Origin: Rhizaria sp. SCN 62-66
Taxonomy: Eukaryota; Rhizaria, unplaced
Length of the DNA: 43,603 nucleotides
Direction of reading: 5' to 3'
Assembly: GCA_001724265.1 (NCBI GenBank)
Contig: MEDY01000261.1
Coordinates: 1 to 43,603, forward strand
In this document: piece by piece, positions 9,944-22,000 of the stretch
Numbering within the stretch: position 1 is the first letter of the stretch
How the letters are laid out: each line of letters opens with the position of its first letter
Translations under genes and position numbers: made by a program
The notes under the pieces: generated by a model
Seen by the model: only the letters and a program-made list of their open reading frames with translations
Databases searched by the model: none
Told to the model about the DNA's origin: nothing

Positions 9944-11341
9944 TTAAAGCTCGTCCTTGGCCTCCTTCTTTTCCTCGGTCGCCGCCGCCGCCGCCGCGGG
10001 CGCCTCAGGCGCAGGCACGGCCCCGCCATCGGCCTGGGGCTCGTCCTTGACAAGGTAGAACTGGCGGATGATGTTTGCGCGCATCATGAGCTCTGCGCGC
10101 GCCGCAACGGTGATCGACTCGCTCTGGGCCATGCGGCGCAAGCGGTCCAGCTCCGTCTCCACGAAGCCCATGCCCTTGCTCACCACGGCATTGCCGTAGA
10201 GCGGGTAGTAGCGCGCCATCGCGTTGCCGTCCTCGACGGCCTTAGCGGCGCTGGCCTTGATCACCGGCAGCGTGCCCTGCGCACCCTTGATGTCCCCATT
10301 CAAGACCTTGATCGAGACCTCGTTTGCGAGCGTGTCCAACGTCGCGTCGCGGCCCGCGCGCTGGGTCACGCCGCCGCCGACCGTGCGCTCCAGCCCAGCG
10401 ACGTCGTTCATGTAGTCGACCAGGTCCGCGGCCGCGCGCGAGCCGTGCTGCTCCTCGGGGAACTTGCGCTCTGTGCCCGCGCGGAAGAGCTTCAGCGTGG
10501 GGAAACCCTGCGAGATATACGCAAGCAAAGATGAAGAGGAGATAGAACAAGTGAGAATTATAGAATACAAACTAAGACCATCTATATAATTATCTCATTG
10601 ATGAGTTTGGCTGGTTTCGAAAAATAAGTTAAAAAAAGTTGCACAGAGAAAGTGACGCATGCGTACCTGGATGTCGTACTTGGCGGCAATCATGCCGTAC
10701 TTGTCGCCATCCAGCTCGGCAAACACGACGGAGGACTCGCCCTCGAAGGCCTTGGCGGCGGACTCGTAGCCGGGCGCCATGCCGGTGCAGTGGCCGCACC
10801 AGGGCGCGAAGAACTTGACGAGGACGTTGGCCTTGGGGTTGAAGACGACCTAGTCGAAGTTCTCGTCCGTGAGCGTGACGACGGCCTTGACGGGCGCAGT
10901 GATCACGCCATTGAGCGAAAACTTCTTGTTGAGGAACTTAAGCAGCGCAGCCGCGTTGCGCTTGCCCTCATACTCGATACCGCGGAAGTCGGGGGAGGAC
11001 TTGGCGGGGAAGATCTTGACGGTAGGGAAACCGACAATAGAGAGCCGCTCCATGAGCGGCGACTGCTCGTTGCTGACCTGCGCGACCGTGATGCCCTGGC
11101 GGCGCAGAGCCCGGGCAACCTGCTCGTACTCGGGGATGAACTCCTTGCAGTGCTGGCACCAGGGGGCCGTGAAGGCGATCACCGTGGGCTTGTCCTGCGC
11201 GATGGTGGCCTCATAGTTCTCAGGGGTGAGCTGCAGCACGCCCGCCGCCGCGCTGCCGGCGAGGGCGAGCGAGGGCAGCGAAGTGAAGAGCACAAACACG
11301 GCACAAAGCGCGGCGAAGATGACGCCAGAAACTCCACGCAT
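9944..11341 (-). CDS. Protein disulfide isomerase, two thioredoxin domains plus ERp29-type C-terminal domain, KDEL; one in-frame TAG
   Basis: Exons 11341-10667 and 10507-9944 encode 412 residues ending in TAA. A signal peptide (about 1-29) precedes thioredoxin domain 1, whose active site is APWCQHC (C62, C65). Domain 2 begins LTDENFD[TAG]VVFNPKANVLV and has active site APWCGHC (C182, C185). After GFPTLKLF comes an ERp29-C-like helical region (about 270-370), an Ala/Glu tail and KDEL. The layout matches the PDI-D/PDIL2-like group, which catalyses disulfide formation and isomerisation in the ER lumen. The first site has Gln where CGHC is usual, which may alter its redox potential. TAG is residue 164, 21 codons before the second active-site cysteine. 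If it were a stop, the product would lack that domain and the KDEL signal. Confidence 0.96.
10508..10666 (-). other. PDI intron
   Basis: This phase-0 intron of 159 bp runs from GTACGC to CGCAG. It is AT-rich and splits the second thioredoxin domain between KYDIQ and GFPTLKLF, exactly within the conserved ..V.GFPT motif. Confidence 0.94.
10850..10852 (-). other. In-frame TAG codon, residue 164 of the PDI
   Basis: TAG sits inside a conserved block: ..TLTDENFD TAG VVFNPKANVLVKFF... The frame is unchanged, no splice sites flank it closely, and nothing is missing from the alignment, so it must be read as one residue. This position is usually polar (E, K, S, Q, D) in PDI family members. Confidence 0.95.
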
Positions 11342-11814
11342 GGTGGGCGAGCTTGCGGCTGACAAGAGTCCGTGCAAAAGGTGGATGTAAAGAGGATACA
11401 GTGCGATGGCGGTGAATCAGCAAAGCGTAGTTTTTTAAGAGCGACTACAGAAGACACAGCTCGATTTTACTGATACAAATTTTAGATTGTGTTAAAAACC
11501 AACAGTTTAGTGTAAGCAAAAGCATGCCGTCACTATTGCACGATATTGTAATCCAAACAGCGAGGTAAAACTTTTCCTCCGCTGGAATCTTCTCTGTCAG
11601 TCACCACGAGTCACACTGTCAGCATGGTGATATGGAGAATGATTAGGCAGGTAATTTCAAGTCATTTGACATCATATCTTTATATTTTGACTAAGAATCA
11701 ATTGTATTAGTAATATTCGACTTTATCTCTCTTGCTCATTAGCAATGATACGTCGTAACATTCAACAACACAACACAAACATCAAACATCCCTTCCAACA
11801 CAAACTGACATCAT
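11342..11814. other. Intergenic: PDI promoter and EGF-protein 3' UTR
   Basis: This 473-bp AT-rich stretch lies between two minus-strand genes. I see no ORF with coding composition and no RNA gene. Confidence 0.6.
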
Positions 11815-14247
11815 TTAGAAGTCCTCCTCGGCCTCGGCCTCGGCATCAGCGTCAGCGTCAGCATCGGCGTCAGCGTCAGCGTCAGCCTCGTACTCGGCGT
11901 CACTCTCGGCGTCGAGCTCGGACTCAGCGTCAGCGTCGGCATCAGCATCGACGTCAGACTGGCCCTCGACGAAGGCCATCAGTTCCATCTTCCGGATCTC
12001 CTTCGGCAGCTCGTGGTGATCGAAGCTTGCGTTGCGGTTCAGTTGGGCGGCGAGGCTCAGCTCGCGATGCCCAGTGAGGAACTTACTAGTCGGCGGCATC
12101 TCAACCGTCTTTGTAACAGCCTCAATCTCGTCCTGCGTGCGGCGGTTGTGGTACTCGGCGACGCCCTGGTCGTTGGCACGAATGCGGGGCGCGGCGGGCG
12201 TGCCGTCGGCGTTGGAGCGGAAGGTGTACTCGTTGGAGTACTTGTCCTCGATCGGCAGGATCTGGTTGTCGAACGACGTGACTGCGTGGTTGATCATGGT
12301 GAGGATGTCGGAGGTGATGCGCTCGGGGCGTGTCAGTTCGGCGACCTCGGGCAGGGCGTTGGTGATAGTCTCGGTCGAGTTGAGCACGCGCGCGAGGCGC
12401 TTGTTGACCTGGTGGCGCTTGTCGCCGAACGCGGAGCGAATCTCGCAGAAGTTGCCCTTGAAGTCGGCGGGGCAGCGGCACTTGCCGCCGGCGACGCAGG
12501 AGCCGCCGTTGAGGCAGACAACGTTAGTGCAGCGATCAATCTCGCACTCCTTGCCGATGAAGCCGTAGTTGCAGTGGCACTTGCCGTCCTTGCAGACGCC
12601 GCCGTTCTGGCACGAAACCTTGGAGCACTGGTCAATCTCGCAGATAAGGCCCTCGAAGCCGGGCTTGCAGACGCAGGCGCCGTCCTTGCAGACACCGCCG
12701 TTGCGGCAGGGCAGCGTGTGGCACGGGTACGTGGGGTTGACGCCCGCGAACGACACGGCCTCGGGCATCTTGGTGACGATGGCGAGAGTGCCGTTGGCGC
12801 ACTTGCGGTCGACCATGGTGTCGCAGTTGACGGGGTTGCCGGGGAAGTCGCACTGGCACGCGTCCCAGGCGGGCAGCATGGGCACCACCACGTCAGGCTC
12901 GGCGGGCGTCTTCTGAGAGATCTCGCACATGGTGCCGCGCCACTCGCCGTAGCACGTGCACTTGGCGTTCTCGCACTTGCCGCCGTTGTTGCACTTCATC
13001 TGCTCGCACACGTCCTTCTCGCAGCGGTCGCCGAAGAAGCTGTTGATGCACGCACAGCGGCCCGCCTCGCACTTGCCAGAGTTCTGGCACACGATGCCGG
13101 CGCAGGGGTCGACCTCGCAGTACTTGCCGGTGAACGAGTTGATGCAGGCGCAGAAGCCGTTCTTGCACGTGCCGCCGTTCTTGCAGTTGACGTTGAGGCA
13201 CTCCTCGCCCGCGGGGGGCGTGATCTCGCAGCGCGAGCCCTTGAAGTTGCCGAAGCAGGAGCACGAGCCGGTCTCCTTCTGGCACTCACCGCCGTTGAGG
13301 CAGGCGACGTTCAGGCAGCGGTTGCCCGAGTCGACGTCGCAGCGCTCGCCGGTGAAGCCGGTGCTGGGGGTGCACACGCAGGTGTTGCCCTCGCACGAGC
13401 CGTTGACGCAGTTGGACTTGTTGCACGTGACCTTGGTCTCGCAGCGCAGGCCCGTCGTGTCGGCGGGGCAGGTGCAGGTGCCCATGGTGTTGCACACACC
13501 GCCGTTGTAGCAGACCATCGACGCGCACAGCGGGTGCGCGGCGGGCACGGAGACCTGGGGCGCGGGCAGCGAGGCCGCGTTCTCAGGCGCAGTCTCGGGC
13601 ACGAGGGGAGTCATAGGGGTAGTCGGCACAGCGGGCGTCGTGGTCGCAGCGACCGCGGGGGTCGCAGCAGCGGCGGGGTCGTCGCCCGTGGTAAGGAAGG
13701 ACGACGCAGCGGCACCGTTGAAGCGGAACGAAGGGGACCAGGCGGCAGCGCGCTGCTCGACCTGGGCCTCGACCTCGGCGCGGATCTCCTGAGCCAGGGC
13801 GGCCTTGACGCGCTGAGCGAGCTCGGCGACAAGGTCGACACCGGAGGAAACCGTCGCGGTGGCCTCAGCGTGCGTCTCCAGGAGAGACTGTGGGAGTGTA
13901 AGAGGCGAAAGCGGACGGGACAAAGCGGGGGAGACAAGAGAGAGAGGAGAAGAGGAAGGGGGAACTTAAGGTGAGAGGGGGGCGACGGAGGTTTTGAAGG
14001 CCTAACAGAAGGCAAAGTTGTGGTGAAAGAGGAGTCGGAAGAAGGGGAAAAGGTAGAGTAGGGAGGGAAGACGTACGTCATGGCTCTGCATAGCAGGCAC
14101 AGACCCTTCGTGGATCCACATCGCGTCGTCCGTACGACGGATCTCCTCAACCAGCTCAGCGCTCTGCCAGTCCTGTGAAGCGACGAAGGGGGCGAGCCCC
14201 ATCATCGCCACACAAAGACTGATCACTAGCACGAACTTGGTGACCAT
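11815..14247 (-). CDS. Secreted protein with nine EGF-like repeats and acidic Asp-Ala tail
   Basis: Exons 14247-14077 and 13887-11815 encode 747 residues ending in TAA. The N-terminus is a good signal peptide (KFVLVISLCVAMMGLAPFVA), and no membrane segment follows, so the product is probably secreted or lumenal. After an Ala/Pro/Thr-rich stretch come six tandem EGF-like repeats of the form C-x4-C-x-NGG-x-C-x5-C-x-C-x8-C. A Cys-containing spacer of about 65 residues follows, then three more repeats. The spacing and the NGG signature match EGF_2/tenascin-like repeats. The last ~50 residues are almost only Asp, Ala, Glu and Ser. The role is unknown: adhesion, a matrix component or a secreted ligand are all possible. 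No catalytic domain is seen. Confidence 0.9.
11821..11970 (-). repeat. Hexanucleotide-type repeat encoding the acidic Asp-Ala tail
   Basis: Imperfect repeats of GCGTCA/GCATCG/GCCTCG type (plus strand) encode alternating Ala and Asp/Glu at the C-terminus of the EGF protein. Such a tract is likely to vary in length between strains. Confidence 0.85.
13888..14076 (-). other. EGF-protein gene intron
   Basis: This phase-0 intron of 189 bp runs from GTACGT to CCCACAG and is pyrimidine-rich on the sense strand. It separates the signal-peptide exon from the rest, joining ..MQSHD to SLLETHAEA... Confidence 0.88.
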
Positions 14248-14966
14248 CTATAAAGGGCAAAGCAAAAAGCAAGACACGTGAGCGGACAGGATACCAGCCA
14301 ACAGGGTGCAAAACGGGGCGACAAAGGGGAAGGAAGCAAGTCGACAGGGCAAGCCTCCCAAGCGTCATGACCGTCTCTACAAAACGTTACATGCGGACAG
14401 CAAACACACAGCAGATACACCAGACCATAAAGAATGCCCACAGGTATGCGCACTTCCAACGCGCATAATCCGGCTCCTCAAAACACAATTCCTTTCGTCG
14501 CCCAAGCCCCCTTGGCCCTGAAGCCATTCTCGACCGACCGACTATGACTGTGAGCAACTCCCCCTTAGACGGCTGTAAGCACCAGCCGAACCGACCGCCG
14601 TCCAAATTCCGACCGTTCAGCCAGACTGGCTGACTGACCGAACGGATCCACAGCGAGGAGCCCGCCTCGTCCAGGAAGTGCCCGACGCACCCTTAAACCG
14701 TAGTGTTTGAGTGTGTTTTGTCAGCATTTTAAATATTTTATTTTATATTCAAGTCGACCACCCTGTTTTGAATTTTGTTGATTTATTTTTAAGCGTAACA
14801 TCTGAAGACTCATTCCGAGATTCTTTCTGATAGAATTCACATCAGCACTCTCCTCTCACTGTTGACTTGCCTTCCCAACCTACGCGCTTCATTCAGGTCT
14901 AGCTCCACGCAGTCTTTCCCGATTCAAACACGACCCCGGCCCAATATTGCCGCGCTCTGGACCTCT
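14248..14966. promoter_or_regulatory. Divergent promoter region between the EGF protein and USP48-like genes
   Basis: This 719-bp region separates two opposed starts. Its middle (14531-14643) is rich in GACC/GACCGA and CTGACTGACC words, related to the microsatellite at the window end. It is followed by an AT-rich block (14728-14800) with TTTTAAATATTTTATTTTATA, and a pyrimidine-rich leader before ATG 14967. A core promoter for the plus-strand gene in the AT block is plausible but unproven. Confidence 0.5.
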
Positions 14967-16499
14967 ATGTCTCACGACTCTGCGGCTCCCCAACCCCCCG
15001 CCGCGGCCTCCGCCGGCGCGTCAGGCGCCGCCGTCTCTGCGCCGTCGTCGTGGCCCGAGCTGTTCGGCTTCGACCGCCCGTCCTGCCTCGAGCCCACAAC
15101 CACGATCTTCCCGCGCACGTCCCGCGCCTGCGGCAACGACCTGCCTCCCGTCGCCGGCCGTCCCGCGGGTGAGGTCGAGGCTTGGACCGCGGGCGGCCAC
15201 CCCAACTGCGTGCACTGGCGCGCCTGCCTCGACCCGCGCGACGGCCAGGGCCTCTGGGGCGGCGCTTCGGGGCTCCGCGCCTTCGCCACGCTCCGCTCCG
15301 CCGTCGTCGGCGCCGCCGCGTCCGCCGCCGGCGCGACGACCGCCGCGTACATGCACCAGCCCGCCTTTGTCGACGCGTCCGCTAATGCTGCCGCTGCATC
15401 ATCGTCCGCAGCTGCTGCCTCGTCATCGTCTGCTGCGAGCAGCAGTGCGATGGTCGACTCCGACTCCGACGCCGCGCTGGCGCGCCAGCTCGCCGCGGAC
15501 GAGGCCGCAGCCGACGCCGCCGCGGTCGTGGCCGCCTCCGAGGCCTCCGTGCTGGCCTCGCTGGCCGCCGTCTCAGTTCTGAGCCCGGAGGCGGCGATGC
15601 TGCCGCCGCCGCTGCGCGCGCGCCTCGCGCCAGACCCGCGGCTGGGGCTCCGCGCCGCGCCCGCCGCCGCGGCGCTGCTTGCGCAGACGGCCGTGTCGGC
15701 CGCGGCCTCGACCGGCACCGCCGCCGCCGCGCTCGCCGCCGCCGAGGCCGCCGCGGCCAAAGCGGTCTGGGGCAAGGTGGCGCGCGCGCTGCCCTCCGCC
15801 GCCGTGGCCGCCGCCATTGCCACGGGTGCTGCGGGGCCCGCAAGCGAGCGCGATGATGGCGAGCTGCATGGTGGCAAGATCTACGGTGGCGCCAAGAGCG
15901 AGTGTGCTGGAGATGTTAGCAGTAGTGTTACCAACGGTGATATGATTGCCCGCGAAGACGCTGTGTGTGTCGGTGTGCCCGAATGCGCGTGGTCCGAGGC
16001 GGTGCCCGCGTCGCGCGTCCCTCTGCCTGGACAAGTCCACAGTGACAACTCAGCTAGCTCAAGCTCTAGCTCAAGCTCTAGCTCTAGTGCGAGTGCGAGC
16101 GCCGATAACGCTCAATGCCACCATATGAGCCATCAGCAGCTTCTGCAGCAGCCACAGCCGCCACAGCAACAGCAGCAACAGCAACAGCAGCCACAGCCGC
16201 CGCAGCCGCAGTACCCCGCGCTGACGATCATTGCCGCCCGTGGCCTCGTTCCCCCCGTTGTCGCCCCGCATCACGATGCAAGCGCGGCGTCGCACAGTGC
16301 GCAGACTGCGGCGGCCGCGGTGGCCGCGGTGCCTTCTGCGCTGGCGCGTCTGGCCGGCGTGGCAAATCTGGGCGCGACGTGCTACATGTCCGCCGTGCTG
16401 CAGTGCCTGTCGCAGGTGCCCGAGCTCGTCGAGTCCGTCATGCACTACAACAACAGCCCCCCCGCGAACCTCCAGAGTTGCAGCACCAACGCCTACGCT

Positions 16500-16550
<51 letters not shown>

Positions 16551-18984
16551 GCGGCCAGCAGGACTGCTGACGCCGCGACCGCATCAGCTGCAAGTGCGAG
16601 CGTCGACTCGACCGAAGCCCGGCTTGCGGCCTTGGCCCGCCTGCGCGCCGCGGCCGCCGCTGCGTCGTCCGCCTCCGCCGCGTCCGCGCGCGGGCAGGCC
16701 GAGCGCGCGCGCAGCGGCCGGCACGCGCGCAGCGTGGCGCGGCTGGCGCGGCGCTGGCGGGCCACTGCGGGCCGGCTCGCCGCCGCGCTTGCGCCCGCCA
16801 AGGCGAAGCAGAGCAAGAGCAACGCGGGTGATAACGGTGACGACGCTTGCGGCGAGAGCGAGTCTGAGGGCGACAACAACGACGGAGACGACGCCGACGG
16901 CCAGGATAGCGACGACGACCTTGACACCGAGGCCGACGTCGACATCGACACCGACTCGCCGGCCAAGTCACAGCCACAGGCGTCGTCTTCAGCTGCGTCA
17001 GAGTCTGGCTCCAGCGCTGCGGGCGTTGTGTCAGCGCCGCCGCACTTCCTGGCGCCGCTGCGGACTGTGCTGGCGTCGCTGGCGCTATCGTTGGGCTCGG
17101 CCGTGTCGCCACGCGCGCTCGCGGCCGCGCTGCAGATGCGCGTCGGCGTGCAACAGGACGCACAGGTACGCCTTGTAACAATCATGAAACACGAGATATA
17201 TCGGCTAATTCTATCCAAAAGCGTAACCTTTATGAATTTTTCTTGATGCTAATTCTATGAACAACCCATTCTACGAAAAATAACGCATGTTTTATCGTTT
17301 ATATCTTTTTATAATTCCCTTTAGGAGTTTTACATCCTGCTGCTGTCTGCGCTGGAGCCGGCCTCGGTGGCGGCACAGTGCCGCGGCGCGACGTATCCGT
17401 CCTGGACGCCGCAGATCACCGTGCAGGCGGGGCCCGACACGGCCGCCGCGGCCGCCGCGACGGCCCCGCGCCGGCCGCCGCTGCCGCTGCCGCTGCCGCC
17501 CGCGGCGCCGCGCTACTTGGTGGGGCCGCCCGCGTTGTTCCGCGGCTCGCTGGGCTACGCGATGCACTGCGCGACGTGCCGCGCCGTCACGGGGACCGTG
17601 GAGGGCATGTACGACCTCCCGCTCTCCATCTCCGGCGCCGTCGCCGCCAACGCCGCGCAGGCCAAGAAGGACAAGGCCAGGTACGTGTCGTCACAAGACT
17701 GCGAAGATGTCACAGATTGGTATTTGAGCAGCTGATTACATTGCATTTCTTTTAGCGAGCTGATTTCGATTTTTATTTTTACTTTTGATGCTTCTTTGTG
17801 TCCATAGGGCTGCATCAATTGCGGCAATGGCTGCGTCGTCAATGTCCGGCGCCAACCTCAACGGTAGAAATACCGCCGATGCTGGCTCCAGCTCTGCCAA
17901 AGGCGGCCGGCGCGGCGGGGGCGGCGGCTCCGGCGACGCCAAGCGCGCCCGCACCGCTTCCGGCAACAGCGGCAACGCGAGCCCCGCCGTCGTGGCCGCG
18001 GTCACCTCCGCTCTCGCCGCCGCCACCGGCTCCACCGCGGCTCCCGGCAGCAGCGGCAGCGGCAGCGGCAGCGGCAGCACAGGATTGACCGTCAGCGCGC
18101 TCGCGCGGCACCGGTTCCAGGCGGAGGAGTTCACCGGCGGGAACCGGTTCATGTGCTCCTCGTGCGGCTGCAAGCGCGACGCGCTGCGGCAGCCGCAGCT
18201 GCGCTCCGCGCCGGCCGTGCTCGCCGTGCACCTGGAGCGCTTCGCCTTCGACTACAGCACGGGCAACCGGCTCAAGGTCAAGGACGGCGTCGGACTCGAG
18301 CCCACGCTAGACCTGCGGCCGTACGCCGTGCGCGGTGCCGGCCGCGGCGCCGGCGAGCTGCTGCGCGACCGCCTCGCGCCGCGGCGCTACCGCGCGCTGC
18401 TAGCCTCGCTGCTGCGCCAGCGTGCCGCCGCGCTCGCCGCAGAGCTTGAGGCGCTGGGCGCGCGCCGGCACGAGCGCGTGGAGGGCGACGCGGCGGAGGG
18501 CGACGCGGCGGCGGGCGACGCGGCGGCGGGCCTAGCGCAGGAGCAGCAGGCGCTGCAGGAGCAGCTGCAGCAGATCCAGAGCGCTCTCGAGAGCGAGAAC
18601 AACGATGACGGGCTTCACAGCGGCAGCGCCGAGGGCGCTCTGTTGTCATCCGCGGTGCTGGATCTGCCGCCGATCTACGAGCTTTTCGCGATCGTCACGC
18701 ATAAGGGTCAGAGCGCCTCTCACGGCCACTATACCGCGGACATCCTCGTGCCCAACGCCGCGGCCGCCCACGGCACCGCCAACACTAACCCCGGCGCACT
18801 CTCTGGCGCGGACGGCGCGAGCAGCGCGGCGGCTGCTGCTTCGGCGACGGCTGTGAGCGACGGCGCGAGCAGCAGCGCAAGCGTGTGGTGGAACATGAAC
18901 GACGTCGTCACCAAGCCCATCGGCGCCGTGCCCACAGTCACCCCCGTCCGCAACCCCCGCGCCGCCGCCGCCAACGCTGCCGCC

Positions 18985-19022
<38 letters not shown>

Positions 19023-22000
19023 TGCTGCTACCGGGGCGGGGCCGGGCGCCGGCGCGAGCAGCGCGTTCGCAGCCTCTGCAGCCGCCGCCGCCGCTGCGGC
19101 CGCCGGCGCCCCAGCGGTGACGTCACGCAGCAAGCGCGGGCGCCCGGCCGACCCCTCGCACGGCGGCGGCGGCACAGGCGCTGAGAACGACGACCCGGTG
19201 GCCGCAGTGGCGCTAGCCGAGGCCGCGGCGGCCGCGGTGACGGCTGCGCTGGCCGCCGAAGCCGCCGCCACCGCCGCCGCCGAGGCCGCCAACGCTGACG
19301 CCGCGGCGCTCGCGCAGCTGCGGCGCGACCTGGCCTCGCCGCACTCGCTGCACCGCCTCGGCACTTCTCCTGCCGCCCCCGCTGCGCTCGGCGCCGGGGG
19401 CGCGGCGGGCGTCAGCTTGGTGGCCGCGGTGAGCGAGCGAGCGAGCGACGTGTTGTGGGCGGGTGAGGCCACTGCGCTGGCGCCAGTTGCGGCCCCCGGG
19501 CTCGCCGACGCCGCCGCGGCCGCCGCTGGGGTGATGGGCAGCTCGACGACGGCATACATGCTCTTCTACCGGCTGCGGCACTTACCGTTTGTGCCGCTTG
19601 AGGAAGGCGCGCCCGCGCTGCAGGGCGGCCGCATCGTCTGGATGGCAGACAGTGCTCATACCTCCGCGATGAGCGACTCGGGCGGTGATGGCGGTGAAGG
19701 CGCTGTGTGCAAGAGCGAGGCGGCTGTCAAGACTGAGGATGGCGCTATGATGGGGGACAACGTAAAGTTCGAGCACGGCTCTTGCGACAAGCACGTCAAA
19801 GACGAGTTTACCGGGGTTGCCGCTGCCACGCAAACCGCGTGCGCGTCTCTCGGAGGTGGCGCAGCTGGCGACGCCGCGGGCGACGTCGCAGTCGCGCTGC
19901 TGCCGAGTCCCCACATCGACCCGCCGCCGCTGCTCTTCACACGTTTCGGCCCCGCGCCCCTCCCCGGCGCCGCTGTCCCTCATCATCTTCCGGACTCCCC
20001 CAACACTCCCAGCGCTGCTGCTCCTGTGTCAAGCGCCAAGGCGGGATCGGGATCTGGGCTGTCACGTCAGTCGTCTCTGACCGCTGCCGTCGCCGCGGAC
20101 GCGACCGCCGCCGCCGCCGCCGCGGGCGCGCTGTGGACCGGCTTCCGCGTGCCGCCCGCGCTGCTGCTGCCCGCGAGCGACACCACGTTCCCGTCGGAGG
20201 CCGCCGCGGCCGCCGCGGCGCGCGCGCTTGCGGCCGGCGCCGCAGCCACCGCGACGGCCGCCACGGACGCTGCGGCGCAAGGCGCCAGGGCCGCTGCGAC
20301 TGCGGCAGACGCGCTCGCTGCTGCTGCGGCCGCTGCAGCGCACATCGCCTCGCTCGCTGCAGGCAAGGGCGCAGCAGCACTGAACAGCACTACGAGTAGT
20401 GGGAGTAATACAGAGTTCGCACTGTGTCTTGGCTCTGCGGCGGGGTTGAACATGCTGTCGCCACCGTCCATCGCGGCTGCCGCTCCCCCCGCCTCGCTCC
20501 TATGGCCGTGGGCGAGCCCCCAGTGGCCGGCGCCGCCTCTGTGGCTCTCCCGCCGGCTCGCGGTCGCCAACGCGCGCGCCCTGCTCAACTGCGTGCGCTA
20601 CGCCGCCGAGTCGCAGTCGCTGCTGCGGCTCGCGCGCCGGCGGCGGCAGCTCGTGCTCGACGCGCTGGGCCTCGGGCTCGCAGCCGCGGCCAGGGTTGCG
20701 GCCGCCAAGGCCGTCGCGCACACGCTCGAGACGCCGCTTCAAGAGCTGCGGCGACAATCGGCTGAGGCCAACGCCGCCGCTGACGCCGCCGAGGCCGCGG
20801 AGGCTGCGGAGACCGCGGACGCGACGGGCGCTGACGGCGCATCTGCCAGCACACGGGCTCGAGGCAGGGCTCCAGCGAAGTCGACCGTGAGTGCGCGTGG
20901 GACCGTGGATGCGCACGCTCCGTCGACTGAGAAAGCGGGTGCGCGGGCCAAGGCCCCCGCGCCTGTGGTGGCCCCCATGGCCGACGTCGACGACGACGGC
21001 GACGGAGACAAAGCCGCCGGCGACGAGAGCGGCAGCAGCAGCAGCGATGACAGCGGGATCGTGATGGTGTCGAGCTCGCTCAAGCCCCGCGTCCGCCAGC
21101 GCTCGTCGGCGATGCTCGCAGCCGCAGCCGCCGCGGCGACTGCGGCCGTCAATGCTGCGGCTGCCGAGGCCGACGCGGCTGCTGCTGCCTCTGCCGCCGC
21201 CGCCACCGCTGCTGCTGCCCAAGGTGCTGCTGCTGCCCAAGGTGCTGCGGCTGCTGCTGATGCTGCCGCGGGCGCGAGTGCGGCAGAGAGTGAGAATGGG
21301 CGTCCTAAACGCCGCGTCACGCGGCCGCGCGACGAGTGGAAGCATAACTCCAATGCCTCCAGCAGCAACAGTAAAGACAGCGCTGATAATGAAGAAGATG
21401 CTGCGGGCGACAAGTCTAATGCGAAGGTTTCTCGATCCAAGTCTGGCAACAGCAGCAGCAGCAACAGCGTAGAGCTTGTTACCGACGTCCCCAACGGGCT
21501 CGCAGTCGACCCGCTGCCTTCCGACGCGCCTCTCCTGCCCCCCCGCGCGCGTTCGCATAGTGCCGACGCGGGCGCAAGTCTTTTCGCTGCGGCCGCCGAC
21601 GATACGGTCGTGATCGAAGCGCGGTGGCTGATGCGCTTTCTCGCCGGCTACGACGAGCGCGGCCAGCTGCAGCAGCTGCCTTCGCGCGCGCAGTCGCAGA
21701 CGGCGCACGGGCAAGTGCAGTCGCAGACGCAACATCAACCGAGCAGCAACAGTAACTGCGCGAGTGCTGTCGCAAGCACTGACTTCGATGACGCGAGTGA
21801 GGATGCGAGTTCGGGTATGAACGATGATAAGGATGCCATTGACCTCGCTGATGATCCAATAATTACCAGTGATGACGCCAATAGCAACGACGCGACTAGC
21901 TCCGCTGCAGCCGCTGAAGCCGCTGCTGCCGGCGACGACGAGTCCAGCCCCGCATCCGAGGTGGTTTCTGCTTCGGCCGCGCCCGCGCGCGACCGCTCGC

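Noticed and set aside
12013-13974. 653-codon plus-strand ORF opposite the EGF-protein gene
   Set aside because: It is a shadow frame. The minus-strand gene shows clear Cys/NGG EGF repeats, a signal peptide and a spliced frame. The opposite reading is Ala/Val/Arg/Gly filler from GC-rich codons.
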